A stretch of DNA of 64,000 nucleotides from Amblyornis subalaris (GCA_018881555.1 JACAXG010000080.1:3095377-3159376), one strand, 5' to 3'. Shown: positions 1 through 14,870, counted from the first letter of the stretch. A program made the numbers and translations. Notes: generated by a model from the sequence alone, not told the origin.

Positions 1-299
1 GCATAGTGCCACATTCCAGAAACAAAGAGCAGGTCCCAGTATGGCTTCTGAACCCCACTGGGGAGCCACAAACACAGCAGCAAATGGGGCTAAAAAGAAC
101 GAGTTTAGCAACCATTGCACGGCCAAGAGGAGAGCCCTTCCCTAACAGGGATCCTGCATCCACCCTCTACTCATCAATCCACTGGAAAAGGGCTCAAACT
201 GGATTTTGGGTAATGGGCTGCCAACCATGAGTCAGGCTCCACCAAGGCTATGAGACAACAAACCAAACCACCCCAAAACTGAGCAGCAGTCCTGTCTCA

Positions 300-760
300 G
301 CTGTGCCATCCTCACTGCCATGGCTGACCACCCTTCCCATGGGAAATTCCTGCTGATATCCAACCAAAACCTCCCCTGGCACAAAGTGAGGCCCTTTTCT
401 CTTGTCCTGTCCCTGTTCCCTGGGAGCAGAGCCTGACTCCCCTGGCTGCCCCCTCCTGTCAGGGAGTTGTGAGAGGCAGAAGGTCCCCCCTGAGCCTCCT
501 TTTCTCCAACCTGAGCTCCCTCAGCTGCTCCTGGAGGGAAGGGTCCTTCCTCAGCTCCGTTCCCTTCCCTGGACACGCTCCAGCCCCTCAACGTCCTGCT
601 TGTCCTGAGGGGTCCAGAACTGACCCCAGGATTTGAGGTGAGGCCTCAGCAGTGCCAGCACAGGGGCACGAGCACTGCCCTGGCCCTGCTGGCCACACTG
701 TTCTTGATCCAGGCCAGGTTGCCCACCTGGGCTCACTGCTGGCCACGTGCACTTTGCTCT
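300..760 (-). mobile_element. CR1 LINE fragment
   Basis: Reverse complement of CR1 3' sequence: gggagcagagcctgactccc, aggtcccccctgagcctcc and gaggggtccagaactgaccc follow each other in the known order. Confidence 0.85.
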
Positions 761-1398
761 TGCAAATATTGATGTTTTTCCAGAGAATTACGAGAGGAAC
801 CAACGACACGGCTCAGCCGTATTCCAGGAAGGGAAAACGCCAGCCAGCACTTCCCAACAGGCTGAATTACACACTCTGCAGAAAACACTTCCTATTACAC
901 AGAAAAAGCCACCACAGCACACAAAAAAAAGCCCTGGCACTTCATTGAGCCTCACACTGTGGAACACCATGTCCCCTAACTTCTAAGCCCTGTTTTCTCA
1001 CTAAACTGGTGCAGAAGATCCCAGAAAAGAGGGAGCCGAGGGGAGCCGGGTGCTTGGGAAGGCCCTGAGAGTACACAGACAGCATGGCCTGGAGAGCAAA
1101 GGGCAGGAGAAAGCCAGGAATNCAAAGCTAGTATTTGCCAGCTAACAATGAAAATAATTAAATGGTATTAAAGTGCTGTGATGCTCCTCTGGTGAGCTGC
1201 TTCCAGGGAGCACAGTGGATCCAGCTCCCAGCCAGGGAGGCAGGGATGGCCTGTTCAGCCTGGCACAGAAATAAGGAAACTGTGCTCATGTGTCTCGAGG
1301 CTCATCTGCAGCATAACACAGTTTTACAGGNATTTTCCAATAAGACTCAGTGTGTGTGTAAATATGTGGGAAANGGGGTTAAAATATCTCTGTATCCG

Positions 1399-1640
1399 TA
1401 GAATCCCAGAGTGGTTTGGGTTGGAAGGGACCTTAAAGCCCATCCCATTCCACCCCCTGCCATGGGCAGGGACACCTTCCACTATCCCAGGTTGCTCCAA
1501 CCCCTGTNCCACCTGGCCTTTGACACTTGCAGGGATCCNGGGGCAGCCACAGCTTCTCTGGGCAACCTGNGCCAGGGCCTCACCACTCTCANAGGGAAGA
1601 ATTTCTCCCGAGTATTCCATCTAAACCTCTCTGCTCTGCA
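1399..1640 (-). mobile_element. CR1 LINE 3' fragment
   Basis: Runs from the CR1 3' end (tggtttgggttggaaggga) to aagaatttctcccgagtatt. Interrupted by several N bases. Confidence 0.9.
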
Positions 1641-3044
1641 CAGAAAGCATCAGTTCCTACAGCACAGGCAGNCAGAGTCCCTGCTGAAGGAGCAGAAACC
1701 GGAGACATGGCACCTCCTGCTCCCTCCAATCCCTCCCCGAGCTTGTTCTCATTTACAGCTTTAAAACCCAAAACCACGGCAGCAAACAGCACCTTCCAGC
1801 CACAGCAGAGCCCAGGGAACACCTGGCAGCACAAGGAGGACACAGAGCATAATCCCGTGCTCGCTTCTCCCCGCAGCCCTGGAGACACAGGTTTGAGCCA
1901 CCTTTCCTTACCAAAACGCTCCCTCTACAGGTGAGCAATGCCTTCCCAGGCACAAAAAATAAAAATTAAAAAAAAAAAACCGATTCTCAAGCTTATGTAG
2001 TTGTTCATTTACCACAGTTCTCCACGGGCAAAGCTGCCTCTTTGCCCAGGCCAGGGCACTGCCAAACCCCTCGGAGCACACNGACGTACCCCAGGGCTCC
2101 CGGTGTCCCCATCGCCCGAGTAANGCCATCCTCCTCCAGCAGCTCCCATCCACCTCCTCCAGCGGCTCCCATCCACCTCCTCCGCCCTGCTACTCCGTCC
2201 TGGCGCTCCCCATGGCAGTCAAAGAAAGGGAAGCAGCGAAGCAGAAGCCGGGGCAGGGTCCCCGCGACGCCTGGAAGTGACTCAAATGACAGTGCTGGCA
2301 GCAGGAAGCCGGAGCCCCGCTGCCATCCTGCCGGGATGCTCAGCCCTCCAGCACAATTTCTAATCCAAAAACCAGATATTCCGAGATTTTTTTCCTTGTT
2401 TCAGGCTTCGATGTTCCCAAGCAGCTGGGCTCCCTCAGTCTCACCCGGCCCAGTGCCACCATGGCACCAGGGGGTGGGACTGGTGAGCCACAGCCCCGGA
2501 GAGCTCCGGCACCACCGNGCTCGGAGCAGCCATTCCAGCACACAGGCTCCAGGTTTTCCCAGTCAGAGCGTGGAAAAAGCTCCCGAAGCATTTTTCTCCC
2601 CCTGTCAGANGGGAGGCTTGACCCCAGCTCCACCAGCACCACACAGACATCACACCAGGAGAACACCAGGAGTGCGCAGCAATCCCAACCAGCCGCCTCT
2701 GGAGTCATTCCCGTTGCGGGAAGGAGCCAGTTTATCACCCAGTGGCTGTTTCCTCTGGGAAACCAAAAACCTGGATCACAAGACTGTGGTTTTTTTGAAG
2801 ATCAGCAAATCTNTGCTGAGCTTTGACAACTCGGGGCTCTCCTTCCTCCTCAGCCCCACGTGCCTCTCAGGCACATCCCTTCCCACAAGTATCAGATCCA
2901 GTGGGACACAAATTGGAAAAGAAATGCAGAATAAGCCAATCATAACTGAAAAAAAACCAAGNGAAAAGAGAGAAAAGTGTAGGAAGGGTTTAGCTGTTAG
3001 GTCAACACTCGTGGTGCCTGGCTGGGAGCTGGCAGAGACAGGCT

Positions 3045-3192
3045 TTCATAGAGTCCTGGAATGGTTTGGCTTGGAACAGACCTTAAAGACCACCTAGTTC
3101 CACCCCCTGCCATGGGCAGGNACACCTTCCACTATCCCAGGTTGCTCCAAGCCCTGTCCAACCTNGCCTTGGACACTTCCAGGGACAGAGTC
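3045..3192 (-). mobile_element. CR1 LINE 3' fragment, short
   Basis: CR1 3' terminus (atggtttggcttggaacaga) to cttggacacttccagggac, then lost. Confidence 0.88.
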
Positions 3193-3604
3193 CACAACAC
3201 TTCTGGGGAACATCATCACTCCAGAGGCTCCCACTGCCTTNAAAAATCCCCACATTTCCCTTCCCGAGCAGCGGAGGGGACTCTGTGAGGGAGAAACTCT
3301 ATCTATGTGTAAACTAAGAGAGCTGGTTTGGATTTTGTTTTATTCCAGCTCTGGAAACACGGAACGCTGTGCAGGAGGAGTTGAACTGAGAAGCCTCGTG
3401 CACAGTTGTGCTGCCAAATCAATACCCCAGGGAGGGGCCAGCCCTGNGTCCCCACGCTGTGACAAAAGAGCCGATGATTTGCTGCAGGCAGTTCCAAGAC
3501 AATGTTATTTTTCCAAGCCGTTCCCTCCTCCAGTTCCCTATGCTGTCTGAAGTGACTACCACCAGACTCCACTTCTGTAGAGAGGAAAATACACCGAATT
3601 TACA

Positions 3605-3878
3605 AGGGCCTGGAGTGACAGGATGAGNAGGAATGGCTCTCAACTACCAGAAGGCAGGATTAGATGGGGTATTGGGAAGAAATTCTTCCCTGTGAGGGTG
3701 AAGAGGCCCTGGCACAGGTTGCCCAGAGAAGCTGTGGCTGCCCCTGGATCCCTGGAAGNGNCCNAGGCCAGGNTGGACAGGACTTAGAGCAACTTGGGAT
3801 AGTGGAAGGTGTCCCTGCCCATGGCAGTAGATGATCTTCAAAGTCCCTTCCAACCCACACCATNCCAGGATTCTAGGA
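3605..3878 (+). mobile_element. CR1 LINE 3' fragment
   Basis: Sense orientation, from ggatgagnaggaatggctct to the 3' end (accatnccaggattctagg). Confidence 0.9.
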
Positions 3879-5534
3879 CAGCTCCATTCCCGGNGTGGCC
3901 AAGGAGGACTCTGGTGCTCTTCCAGCCTCCCAACAGCACAGGAGCAGGATCCCAGAGAAGCTGTCCCTTTGGACCAGTGGCACAGAGCTGTGCTGGCCCC
4001 ACACAAGGCTGAGCTGGCCAGTGGGACTCCACCTCTCCAGGCAGCCTCTCGTCCTCGGCAGCTGCTCCAGCAAAGGCAAACACACCCCGGGAATGCTGCT
4101 TGTGCTGGGCCAGGATTGTCCNGCCACACCAGCCTGAACAATGGGAGGTTTGAGAAAAACTGGGAATTCTACCAACACAAGCTGAACACAAAGACTTGGA
4201 TTGTTTCAGGGCTTGTTTGGGGCTCTTTTGCTGTTCTCCGACACGTACTCACACGGGCCCCGGGAGACAATATTCCAGGCTCTGGCCTGGCGTCCTTCCA
4301 GCAAGGTATCAGGGGCTGTCACGTGTCACCAGGTCATGGCAGAGAGCAGCACACGAATCCCGTGACAGCTTGGGTTTCCCAGGCACTCCCGTACATCAGG
4401 CTGACACAGGATGTTAACTGCTATCCCGGGATGCACAGACACACANAGCCCACGTCCTTACATCCACACCAGTATCACCTCTTCTGGAATAACCCACCAC
4501 AGAGCCTCCGCCCCTCAGCCCAGGACACCGGAATACCCAAACGGAGGCAAACAGCAACACATCCATCCCAAAACCACCCCGCCCCAGCCGTCATCCCAGC
4601 GGCAGGTCCNGACCGAGGTGAGCACATGGATGTGCCCAAAGGCACTGCCAGCCCTGTTCAGAACCAGCATCAACCCTCCAAAAGCCAAAAGAAACCCTGG
4701 TTAGCACAAATCCAGCTGAGCTGGGAGCACTGGCACATCACAACTCAGGATTAGGAACACCTCTTGGTTACTTACTCACAGCTATCTGCTCCATCCATTG
4801 GTTTCACCAGGAAATCTCTTTTTTTTCATCCTAAACTTTCTGTCATTACCATTTTAGCTCTCAGTTAAAAAGCCACAATCTCAGCTCAGCCATATCTTCC
4901 CAAGACCTTCCTCACAACCACTTCCAGCTTCTTTTCTTTTTGCTCAGTGTTTTGACTAAAAACAGCCCAACGTGAAAATGCCCAACACCACACTTACAGG
5001 TGGTTTCTGACCAGTTGAGGGGAGGTTGCTACTGGATTTTCAACCGCATTTTTCAGACTAAATCCAGTTATCTACAGCAGTTTCCACACTGAAGCACAAC
5101 AACAGCTCCCTCGCCATTCCCAGCCTCTTTGGGAATCCAGGACAGTGTCACAGTTCCATATAGAAGGATCACGTTGTTTTCCCAACATACCTGAGTGGCT
5201 GGTAAGCGATGACTCCCAGGTGTCCACGGGCATCCCGGCTTAGCCAACCCTCCACGCCATCCCTCCAGCTGTCATCCCGCTCATCCAGCCCTGCCAGCAC
5301 ACGGGAAGGGTGTGACTAACACATGACCCAGAGGGAAATAGCCGGAATAAATGGGGGTGGTTTTCACTGCGAGCATTAGGAACTGATCCGGCACTGCTTC
5401 CATCCTCAAAACATCGGAGTCTGGGATGAAGGCTCCAAAGCCATCTCCTGACAAAATGCCTTAATCTGGATCACAACCACAGGTGTCCTGTTGGCCAGCT
5501 CCTTCCCCAGGAGAGCTCTGGAAAGCAGGACGTC

Positions 5535-5702
5535 CTGGAATTCCAGAATGACTGAGGTGGGAAGGGAACTTAAAGCTCATCTCGTTTCACCCCCTGCCAC
5601 GGGCAGGGACACCTTCCACTATCCCAGGTTGCTCCAAGCCCTGTCCAACTGTCCTTGGACACCTCCANGGANGGGGCAGCCACAGCTTCTGTGGACAACA
5701 AA
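5535..5702 (-). mobile_element. CR1 LINE 3' fragment
   Basis: Starts at gaattccagaatgactgagg and ends within the cagccacagcttctgtgg block. Confidence 0.88.
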
Positions 5703-7239
5703 GAAGACCCTTCTCTACTTCCCAAATAAATAAGTCACTGGTTTGTAACTTTGTTTTGTGGTGTTTTATAAGCTCATTTCCACTTTTCAGGTTACCAGTG
5801 TCCCTCCTGGCAGTCACACACTGCCCGTACACCAACACAGAGGATCCACACCTTCGGATTACACACCTTACCCTTATCCCATTCTTCCCANATCTGCTAC
5901 ATTTAGTTATTTTCCTGGAATTCAAAACAAACAAGAATCTGCTGTTACAGATCTAGCAGAGAAAGCTGATGCCCAAAACTGTGCCAAACAAAAAAAAAGC
6001 CAAATAACCAGTGATAAAATACCAGCTCACCTCAAACACCACTTCTTTTTTCGCATTTTCCTTTCCTTTTTTCCTTTATTTTTTTAAGGACTATCATGGC
6101 TACAAAAGCAAGACTTCAACAGATATTTCCAATTATATTTTACAGTGCAGTTTAGTGTCACACTTGCATCAAGTCCCAGCTGGAAACCTGTCATTCCATG
6201 CTTTGTGAACGCCAGCACTGGATCTCTTCCAGAAGAACACCTTCATTTTGGTGTTGTTTTTAGGAGACACTTCTCAGCACACCCCGAAATCCAAACAGCA
6301 CCACGTGGAGTTGGGATCAGACTCACTCTGGGGAGATGCAGCTCCGCCTCTTGCTCAACAAGGCAGAAAATCCCCAAAGTATTGAAATATGGGCCACAAC
6401 AGGTTTAACAGGGGATTTTCAGGCACAAAGAGAACATAAAACAGCCAACTTGCACAAGATCCTGGGAGAGAACAGCCTGGGAAAGCCTCCCTGAGGGGAG
6501 GGGAAGGGTTAGGGGAGGACAGCCAGGGTCTGGGCCAGGGCTGCTGCTGAGCCTCCAGGGAGCCATGAGAATGACCCGGAGCTGCTGCCAAGTGCAGTGG
6601 GAATTACAGCCGGCACACGGCGAGGGCTGAGCACACCAGGTACCTTTCCAACTCCTCCCTCTCCAGGAAATCCATCCCAGCTGCTCAGCACACGACATGG
6701 AGATGATTTTCTACATTTTTGTCAAACCACGGGATCTCATCCCGCTCGCAGGCACCTCCTCGACCTGAACTATAAACGTTCCTTCCTTGTCAATGGTATA
6801 AAAACAAAGAGAAGTTCCTGAAGAAGGGAGGAATAAAGCCAGCCCTTTGGAAGTGCTGGATCACAGCCCAGCAGCTCTGAACCCCTCAGAGGCAGAACAA
6901 GCTGGCACAACATCATGGGGCCAGCACAGCACTGGAGCCGCTCTCAGGACTCATTGAATTTCCAGGGATGGTTCCAANCTCCTCCCAGACCAGGACACAC
7001 ATTCCAACCTCTCCTTCCACCCGGCAACAGCACAAACTGGGACATTTCTGGGTGCAAATGTTCTGGAGGAAAAGCCATGAAGAGAAAAAGGGACTATTAA
7101 GAAGAAAATCAGGGATATGAGGAAAATCTCCCACCCTCNGTCAGACCAAGGCACTCGGCTGGGCTCGCTCCTCTCCCAGAACTCCAGGCACACTTGTAGC
7201 ATCCTTATTCCAAATAAAACACCTATTCATCCATGGAGA

Positions 7240-7500
7240 GCAAAGAATGATGGCTTTCCACTGACAAGAGGGCAGGGTTACGTGGGATATNGGGAAGAAA
7301 TTCCTCCCTGTGAGGGTGGAGAGGCCCTGGCACAGGCTGCCCAGAGAAGCTGTGGCTGCTCCATCCCCGGAGTGTCCAAGGCTGGGTTGCATGAGGCTTG
7401 GAGCAACCTGGGATAGTGGAAGGTGTCCCTGTCCATGACAGGGGTGGGACCAGATGGTCTTTGAGGTCCCTTCCAACCCAAAGCATTCCATGATCTATAA
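7240..7500 (+). mobile_element. CR1 LINE 3' fragment
   Basis: gggatatngggaagaaattc through ggtgtccctgtccatgacag to ccattccatgat-type 3' end. Confidence 0.9.
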
Positions 7501-9984
7501 AAGCAGGGCTCACAGNTCCTCAGAAACACTTGCACGTGAGGCTGTGCTGCACCACCAGGAGTGAGCTGTTATCCCGGAGGGAATAATTAAAAGCCTGATA
7601 CACAGAACCACCCACACCCACGCTGTCACCTCTGCACTCAGACCTGAATCCGAGCTCCTGGACAAACCTGCTGGANGAGCCCGTGACCAGACCATGGCAA
7701 GGTCAGTCAGTGCCAGCCCTCACCTGTCTGGGCAGCCTGGGGCTGCAGACACCCTGGCTGAATCCCAGAACACCCAAATGACTTGGGACACTGCCTGGAT
7801 GAACTCTACCCCCGTGTGAACACGCTCCAGGTGAGGAATTTTGGGGGTTCAGTTTGCCTTCCTTTACCAGTGGCCAGATCCAGCTGGAGACACAGCTGGT
7901 GTCACCTTCCACAAGAAGAATGGAAGAAGAAACTGAGGGACTGTGGCAGAGAGAAAGAAGTAATCTGGGATTTGGGGATGGAGGTGGGGTTGAAGGTGGA
8001 TGCAAGGCAAAGGGGCAGAAGAAGCAAGTGATCTGTGAGAGCTGCAGCTCCTCCACCTGCAGGGGCACCACCACGGCACAGATGCATCCTTGAAAACGCC
8101 ATTCCCAGCTGAAAAAAGGGAATTTCTGTGCATCNCCCTGCACTGAAACCCCCACCACCATACCGAGGGGCAGCAGCACAAGCTCAGGAGATAATTCCAG
8201 GCATCCCAAGCATGAATCCACNCGGCACCACCCCACGCCAGCACTGCTGCCCCCTGCACCGAGGCCTCCCCAATTTTTGGAGCCCCTCTGCCGAACCCTT
8301 TCCCAGCTCATGTGCCAATAGCTGCCAATCCAAGAGCTCATCCCAGGATCCCTCCCATTAAACCAGTTGTTCGTGCCCAGCAGCTCGTTATCCCCAGCCA
8401 CTCTAATTGAGGCGGCACCGTGGCCATTGCACAACCAACTTTGGCCCTGCCAGGGCAGCTGGAGCCAGAGGAATCCTGTACCCCTGACAGAGACTTCCTG
8501 AAACATCCACGTTATAAACCCATTTCTTACTCAGCTGCCAGCTTTGTGGCTTCTTGGGGTTTTTTTTTTAAATAAAAAACAATCCAGAACAAATGGGATG
8601 AAACAAATAATGCTGGAGAAGGAGCAAAGGGACTTGTTTAGGTGGAAATCAGGTCTTTCCTCGAAGTGCTACCCCATCCTGAAAGGCAAAGGAGTTGCCA
8701 AGAGCACCCAGCAGCAGGAAGCAGCAGGGAGCACAGNAGAGCTGCACAGAGAGGGACACAGGAAAGGAAAAGCACCCCTGGCACAACTTCCCAAGAACCT
8801 GCTACAAACACGGCAGAGGAATGAGCTTTGGAATTTTAGGGCCCTTGGTGATTTTCCGGCTTCTGAGTGTTCAGGCAGCTGAAGATTGTGAGCTTCGAAT
8901 CCACCCAGAGACCAAAGGTGACTTCCAAGGTGTGCACAAGGGGCAGGTACAACACAGCTCCAGTACACATCCCACTTTTGCCTGGGAGCTGCTCTCAAAC
9001 CACTTCAGCTCCTGGAGAATAACTCTCAGTGAAAACGCCACAAAATCCTGGGGAAACCCAACCCAAATCCCAAAAGGTATTTTGGTGCAGCCAAGTGTGA
9101 GGTCACACACCACATACCCTTCCCTGCCCCATGTAGGGGTGGGGGCAGTTTCTGAGGGGGCAGCTCAGCACAGCCAGAAGACAATTTGGCTGCTTCATCC
9201 CAAAGAATTAAAAACAATTCCCTATTCTACACAAGCACCATTCATGCAGCACTTAAAAACAATCCTGCTTTTGAGTCCTTGTGGGAACAAAGAGAGTCAG
9301 AGGAGCAGCAGTGTCTGCCAGCCACGTCCCCACAGCCTCCCGGGTGCTCCCAGTCCTGCCCCACGGACCTCTGAGCCTGGAACAGAACCACCAACACCTG
9401 GAAAATTCCCAACCGTGCATTCCACAAACACCTGCTCTAAACAATGTAAACTGCTGAATCATTCATTTCATTCTGGCTGCAGAAACCTGAGGAAAAAGCT
9501 CCAAGACTAAGAAAGGCTTTAAAGTTTGGACGACCCAAAGCTCACAGCAGCCAGAGGCTGGGAACACACAGTGCCACAGGATTCCCAAATTCCAGCAGCC
9601 CTACTTCTCATCCTGTCTATTCTTGGAGGTTTCTTCAGAGAAGAGTTTTCTTTGAGCACCCAAACAGACCCCGAGGGACACCAGCTCTGCCCCGTGCACT
9701 GCAGCAGGGACAGACAGGAGGCAATCCCATCCCTGTGCTGCCCCATCCCATTCTCCACCCCCAGCACTGGCACTACCCCCCGGAGAAGTCAGTGGTCATT
9801 CCAGAGGGTAATTTATCCATCCAACAAGCTGCATCAGTACCTTCTCCCAGGGATCAGCTGCTCCTGCCTCCACTCTGGCACTTCCTGGAGCTGCTGGAAG
9901 AGAAAGAGGGTTTCAGGCAAGGACAGGACAGGGCCTATCTCAAGCTGAACCGTGGGGCAGGGTCAGCACAGGGGACTCACGGAG

Positions 9985-10225
9985 TCACAGAAGGGTTTGG
10001 GTTCGAAGGGACCTTATGGACCATCCCTTTCCACTCCTCTCATGGGCAAGGACACCTTCCACTATCCCAGGTTGCTCCAAGCCCTGTCCAACCTGGCCTT
10101 GGACACTTCCAGGGATCCAGCGGCAGCCATAGCTTCTCTGGACAACCTGGGCCANGGCCTCATCCCCTTCACAGGGAAGAATTCCTCCCCGATATCCTAT
10201 CCAACCCTGCCCTCTGACAGCGGGA
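9985..10225 (-). mobile_element. CR1 LINE 3' fragment
   Basis: Complete 3' block from gggtttgggttcgaagggac to ccaaccctgccctctgacag, ending about 100 bp before the CpG island. Confidence 0.9.
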
Positions 10226-10319
10226 AGTCACTGACTCCTGTCACAGTCACAGGCACGTCCCTGCCCGACGGGGGGATCCACAAACCCCAATTCCGTGATT
10301 CTTCTGAACTTCCAACACC

Positions 10320-10745
10320 GCCTTGTGCCAAAGCTCCCGCAGCGGCGGCCGCGACCCTCCCCACCGGGGCGCAGGGCACGGCCTCACCACAGACGGAGGG
10401 GAAGAGGTCGCGAGGGGGCCCCAAGAGCTGCCCCCGGCCCGGCCCCAGCCCCGTACCCGCGGCCCCGCTCTGTGCGGCCCGGCCCCGGCCCTGTCTCCGC
10501 ACCTCCGGCCCCGCTCCCTCGGGCCAGCCTCGGTCCTGTCGCCGCACCTCCGGCCCGGCCCGTCACGGGCCCGGCGCCCGCGGCCCCTCCGGCGGCTCCT
10601 CCGGCGGGCGGGCGGGCGGAAGGGGCGGGGCCTCGGCGGGTCACGCCTTCAGCTCGCCCCGCCCCCCGCAGGCGCAGTTGAAGCACNGGCGGGCTCTGCC
10701 GGCGCCATCTTGAGTGAGGGCGCCGGGCTCTTAAAGCGGCACCGC
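10320..10745. promoter_or_regulatory. CpG island with YY1-type site, promoter of an unidentified gene
   Basis: CpG-dense DNA with GGGGCGGGG boxes near 10610-10630 and 10660. At 10701-10712 the minus strand reads CAAGATGGCGCC, close to the YY1 element common at start sites of housekeeping genes. A donor-like CCGCGG|gtacgg on the minus strand lies at about 10458. I could not find coding exons on either side, so neither direction nor product is assigned. Confidence 0.5.
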
Positions 10746-10756
10746 CTCTTTTTGTG

Positions 10757-10862
10757 AGGGGGGACAAGGGGACGGACAGCGGGGGCGGGACGGACGGCGG
10801 GGGCGGGACGGACGGCGGGGGCGGGACGGACGGCGGGGGCGGGACGGACGGCGGGGGCGGGG
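10757..10862. repeat. 18-bp GC-box minisatellite
   Basis: Five near-perfect copies of an 18-bp unit, gggacggacggcgggggc, abutting the CpG island. Each unit border forms GGGGGCGGGA, a GC-box-like sequence. Confidence 0.9.
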
Positions 10863-10899
10863 CACCTCTGTCCTGCCCTATTCCCTCCGTCCCAGCGCT

Positions 10900-11225
10900 G
10901 GCAGCCAACCTCGGGCCCCCCATCACTGTCCAGCACCACCCCTGGTCCCCCAGCAGAGACTTCCCATCACTGACCCCTCCATTGCTGCTTACCCCCCTCA
11001 TCCCTGACCCCCGTTACTGACCTTCTCCATCAGCGACCCTCCCACCACTGACCGCCACTTCAATGACCCCGCATCACCGACCCCACATCGCTGACCCCCT
11101 ACCACTCACCCCCATCACTGACGCCTATCCCTGACCCCCCCAACACTGACCCCCATCACTGGCCTCCCCAGAAAAGACCCTCTCCAACGACCACCACCAA
11201 TGACCCCTCATCGCTGACCCCCTCC
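10900..11225. repeat. Degenerate low-complexity tract
   Basis: Irregular repetition of catcactgaccccc-like units of about 14-20 bp. No coding content seen. Confidence 0.7.
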
Positions 11226-11261
11226 CTCTCCACAGAGCGGGGCTCCCCGGGCCCGGGCGGN

Positions 11262-12565
<1,304 letters not shown>

Positions 12566-13074
12566 GACTGGGCTCCTCCATGGGGAAGGAACACAGACCC
12601 CATCCCCAGTTTCCTGCCCCATTGTTTTCCGTGCTCAGGAGCACCACCAGAAGGAAAAACAAATCCCCCTGGCTGGATGTGGAGCCCAGCCCCGTCCCAC
12701 CAAGGCACGGACAGCCTGAGGCTCGTCCCAGANTGCCGGGAAGCCACTCGGCTCGGGGAAACAGGAAACCCTGAAATAGCAGAAGCTGGAAACACGTGGC
12801 CAGAGGNGAGCTGGGAGCATCCAGCGTCCCCCCGGTTGGCCTGCACAGGCCCTTGGCATCATTCCAGGATGAACCCACTGCCCTCTGCCTCTCCTGCCAG
12901 GGCAGATCCTCGTCTCCCACCCACCTCATCCCAGCAGACCCCAGCCCAAAGCACTGGGAGCTCCAGAGCTTCATCCACCTGGTCTCTGCACAGAGTGGCT
13001 GCCAGCAGTACCCACCCAGCATTGGTCATCCAGGGACTGACAGCTGGAATGCTGCTGGAGCCAGCGGAGAGCGA

Positions 13075-13330
13075 GGAATAATGGCTTCAAATAGACAGAG
13101 AGCAAGGATAGAAGGGATATTGGGAAGGAATTCTTCCCTGTGAGAAGGGTGAAACACTGGCACAGGTTGCCCAGAGAAACTGTGACTGCCACATCCCTGG
13201 AAGTGTCCAAGGCTGGATTAGATGAGGCTTGGAGCAACGTGGGATAGTGGAAGGTGTCCCTACCCAAGGCAGGGCATGGAAAGAGATCTTTAAGGTCTAT
13301 CCCAACCCAAAGTAGTCCAGGATTCTATNA
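13075..13330 (+). mobile_element. CR1 LINE 3' fragment
   Basis: aatggcttcaaatagacaga to the 3' end at ccaggattctatn. Confidence 0.9.
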
Positions 13331-14459
13331 ACACATCCCAAAAAAGCAAATATCAAAGCAAAATGGGAAAAGAGCTGAACTTTACAATCTAAACATTCCC
13401 CACAGCTGCCAGACNGGCAGGACACAGAGACTTGTGGGACACAGCAAGGAAGGAGCATGTGGCTAGACATCGTGCTCCCAAACCACAGGGAATTACATGG
13501 GAAAAAGCAGATATTCCNGGTCCAAAGATCGCTGCAGGAACAGGCTGCCAGCTTCTGGGCACAGGAATNGGGGGGATTATGGCGAGGAGGGGTATTTTCA
13601 GGCTCAGCCCCTGCTTGAATGGAGGCTGGGAGCGAGGGAATGGTGACACAGGGCTGGATTCTCCCGGTATTGGATTAATTAGTTTAATTCGGAGGTTAAT
13701 GCCAGCTAAACCAGCAGGGAGCCCGGTCCGGTTCAGCCGTGATCCGCTGTTCCCCGAGCTCACCCCGACCTGGCTCAGGCCCGGTGACCTCAGACCAAGG
13801 GTTTTGGCTGGGATGGGAATGGGGCTCCTGCCCTTAGGACAGCTCCTAACGGAGCAGAGGGTGGCAGGAGAAAGCTCAGGGACGGGATGACCTTTCCCTG
13901 CTTCATCCCGTGCTCCAGGGCTGAACGAAATTCCATCAGGCACGCGGCACGTGCGGCTCATCCCTGCCCGCTCCCGGGGGACACCGCAGCCGGCCCTGGC
14001 CGAGGGGAGCAGAACAATCCCGGGAAGTGACCGGGGAGGGGGGGGAGCGAGGGGACAGGATGCCGTGCTGGCCACCACCGCCGGCATTGTCTCTTTGGAT
14101 ACCTGCGGGATGAAGTCAGAGGTTGAGCGGGGAACAGCGGCCAGAGGAGCAAACACCGAATCCCCGATCACAGGCGACCACCACGCTCTGAACCTCAGCA
14201 AGGACTCGAGGAGCTTGTCTCCTTCCATCCGTGGGTGCTGGCATCCCTGGGAGGGGGGAACTCTCCTGTTCCCCGGGCAATTGGGGATCACACGGGGACT
14301 CCCCAGGGACTTTTCCAGGAGTCAACACGGTCCCAGCACTGCTGAGGAACCTCCCAGCCCTGGGGCGCAGGCAGCAGCCTCCTGGTAAACCCTAAATGGC
14401 CTAACTTCTCCCTTTCCTGTAAATGTGGAAAGATCCCGCCGTGCTCCGAGTGCTGGAGC

Positions 14460-14870
14460 CCCTCTGCTCTGGACCCAGGCTGGGAGACCTGGGGGTGCTC
14501 ACCTGGAGAAGAGAAGGCTCTGGGGAGACCTCAAAGCCTCTTCCAGTGCCTGAAGGGTCTCCAGGAGAGCTGGAGAGGGACTTGGGACAAGGACATAGAG
14601 GGAGAGGACAAGGGGGAATGGCTTCAAACTAACAGAGGGCAAGGTTAGATGGGATATTGGGAAGAAATTCTTCCCTGTGAGGGGGGGAAGGCCCTGGCAC
14701 AGGTTGCCCAGAGAAGCTGTGGCTGCCAAATCCCTGGAATATTCAATGCCAGGTTGGACAGGGCTTGGAGCAGCCTGGGATAGTGGAAAGTGTCCCTGCT
14801 GATGGAAGGGGGCGGAATAAGATGGGCTTTAAGACCTCTTCCTACTCAAGCCATTCTACAATTCCATAAA
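14460..14870 (+). mobile_element. CR1 LINE 3' fragment, longer copy
   Basis: Extends upstream to cacctggagaagagaaggct, then the usual block to ccattctacaattccat. Confidence 0.9.

Larger units (their letters stand above)
1..10300. other. Stretch without a recognisable gene
   Basis: Apart from CR1 pieces, no open frame here has splice borders or a sequence I recognise on either strand. Open frames of 100-350 codons exist but are low in structure and mostly GC-driven. It could be a large intron of a gene starting at the 10.3-10.7 kb CpG island. Confidence 0.5.

Noticed and set aside
1399..1640. Recurrent small open frames with peptides such as [13 protein letters not shown] or [10 protein letters not shown]
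   Set aside because: These recur dozens of times because they are translations of CR1 3' sequence, not genes.
2042..3097. 351-codon open frame on the plus strand
   Set aside because: Many N-containing codons, ends in a CR1 fragment, no recognisable sequence.
8695..9510. 271-codon open frame on the plus strand
   Set aside because: No recognisable motif, contains an N codon, and no splice or start context; treated as chance.
13389..14291. 300-codon open frame on the minus strand
   Set aside because: Composition is Pro/Ser/Arg-rich without any family resemblance; no splice borders or start context support it.
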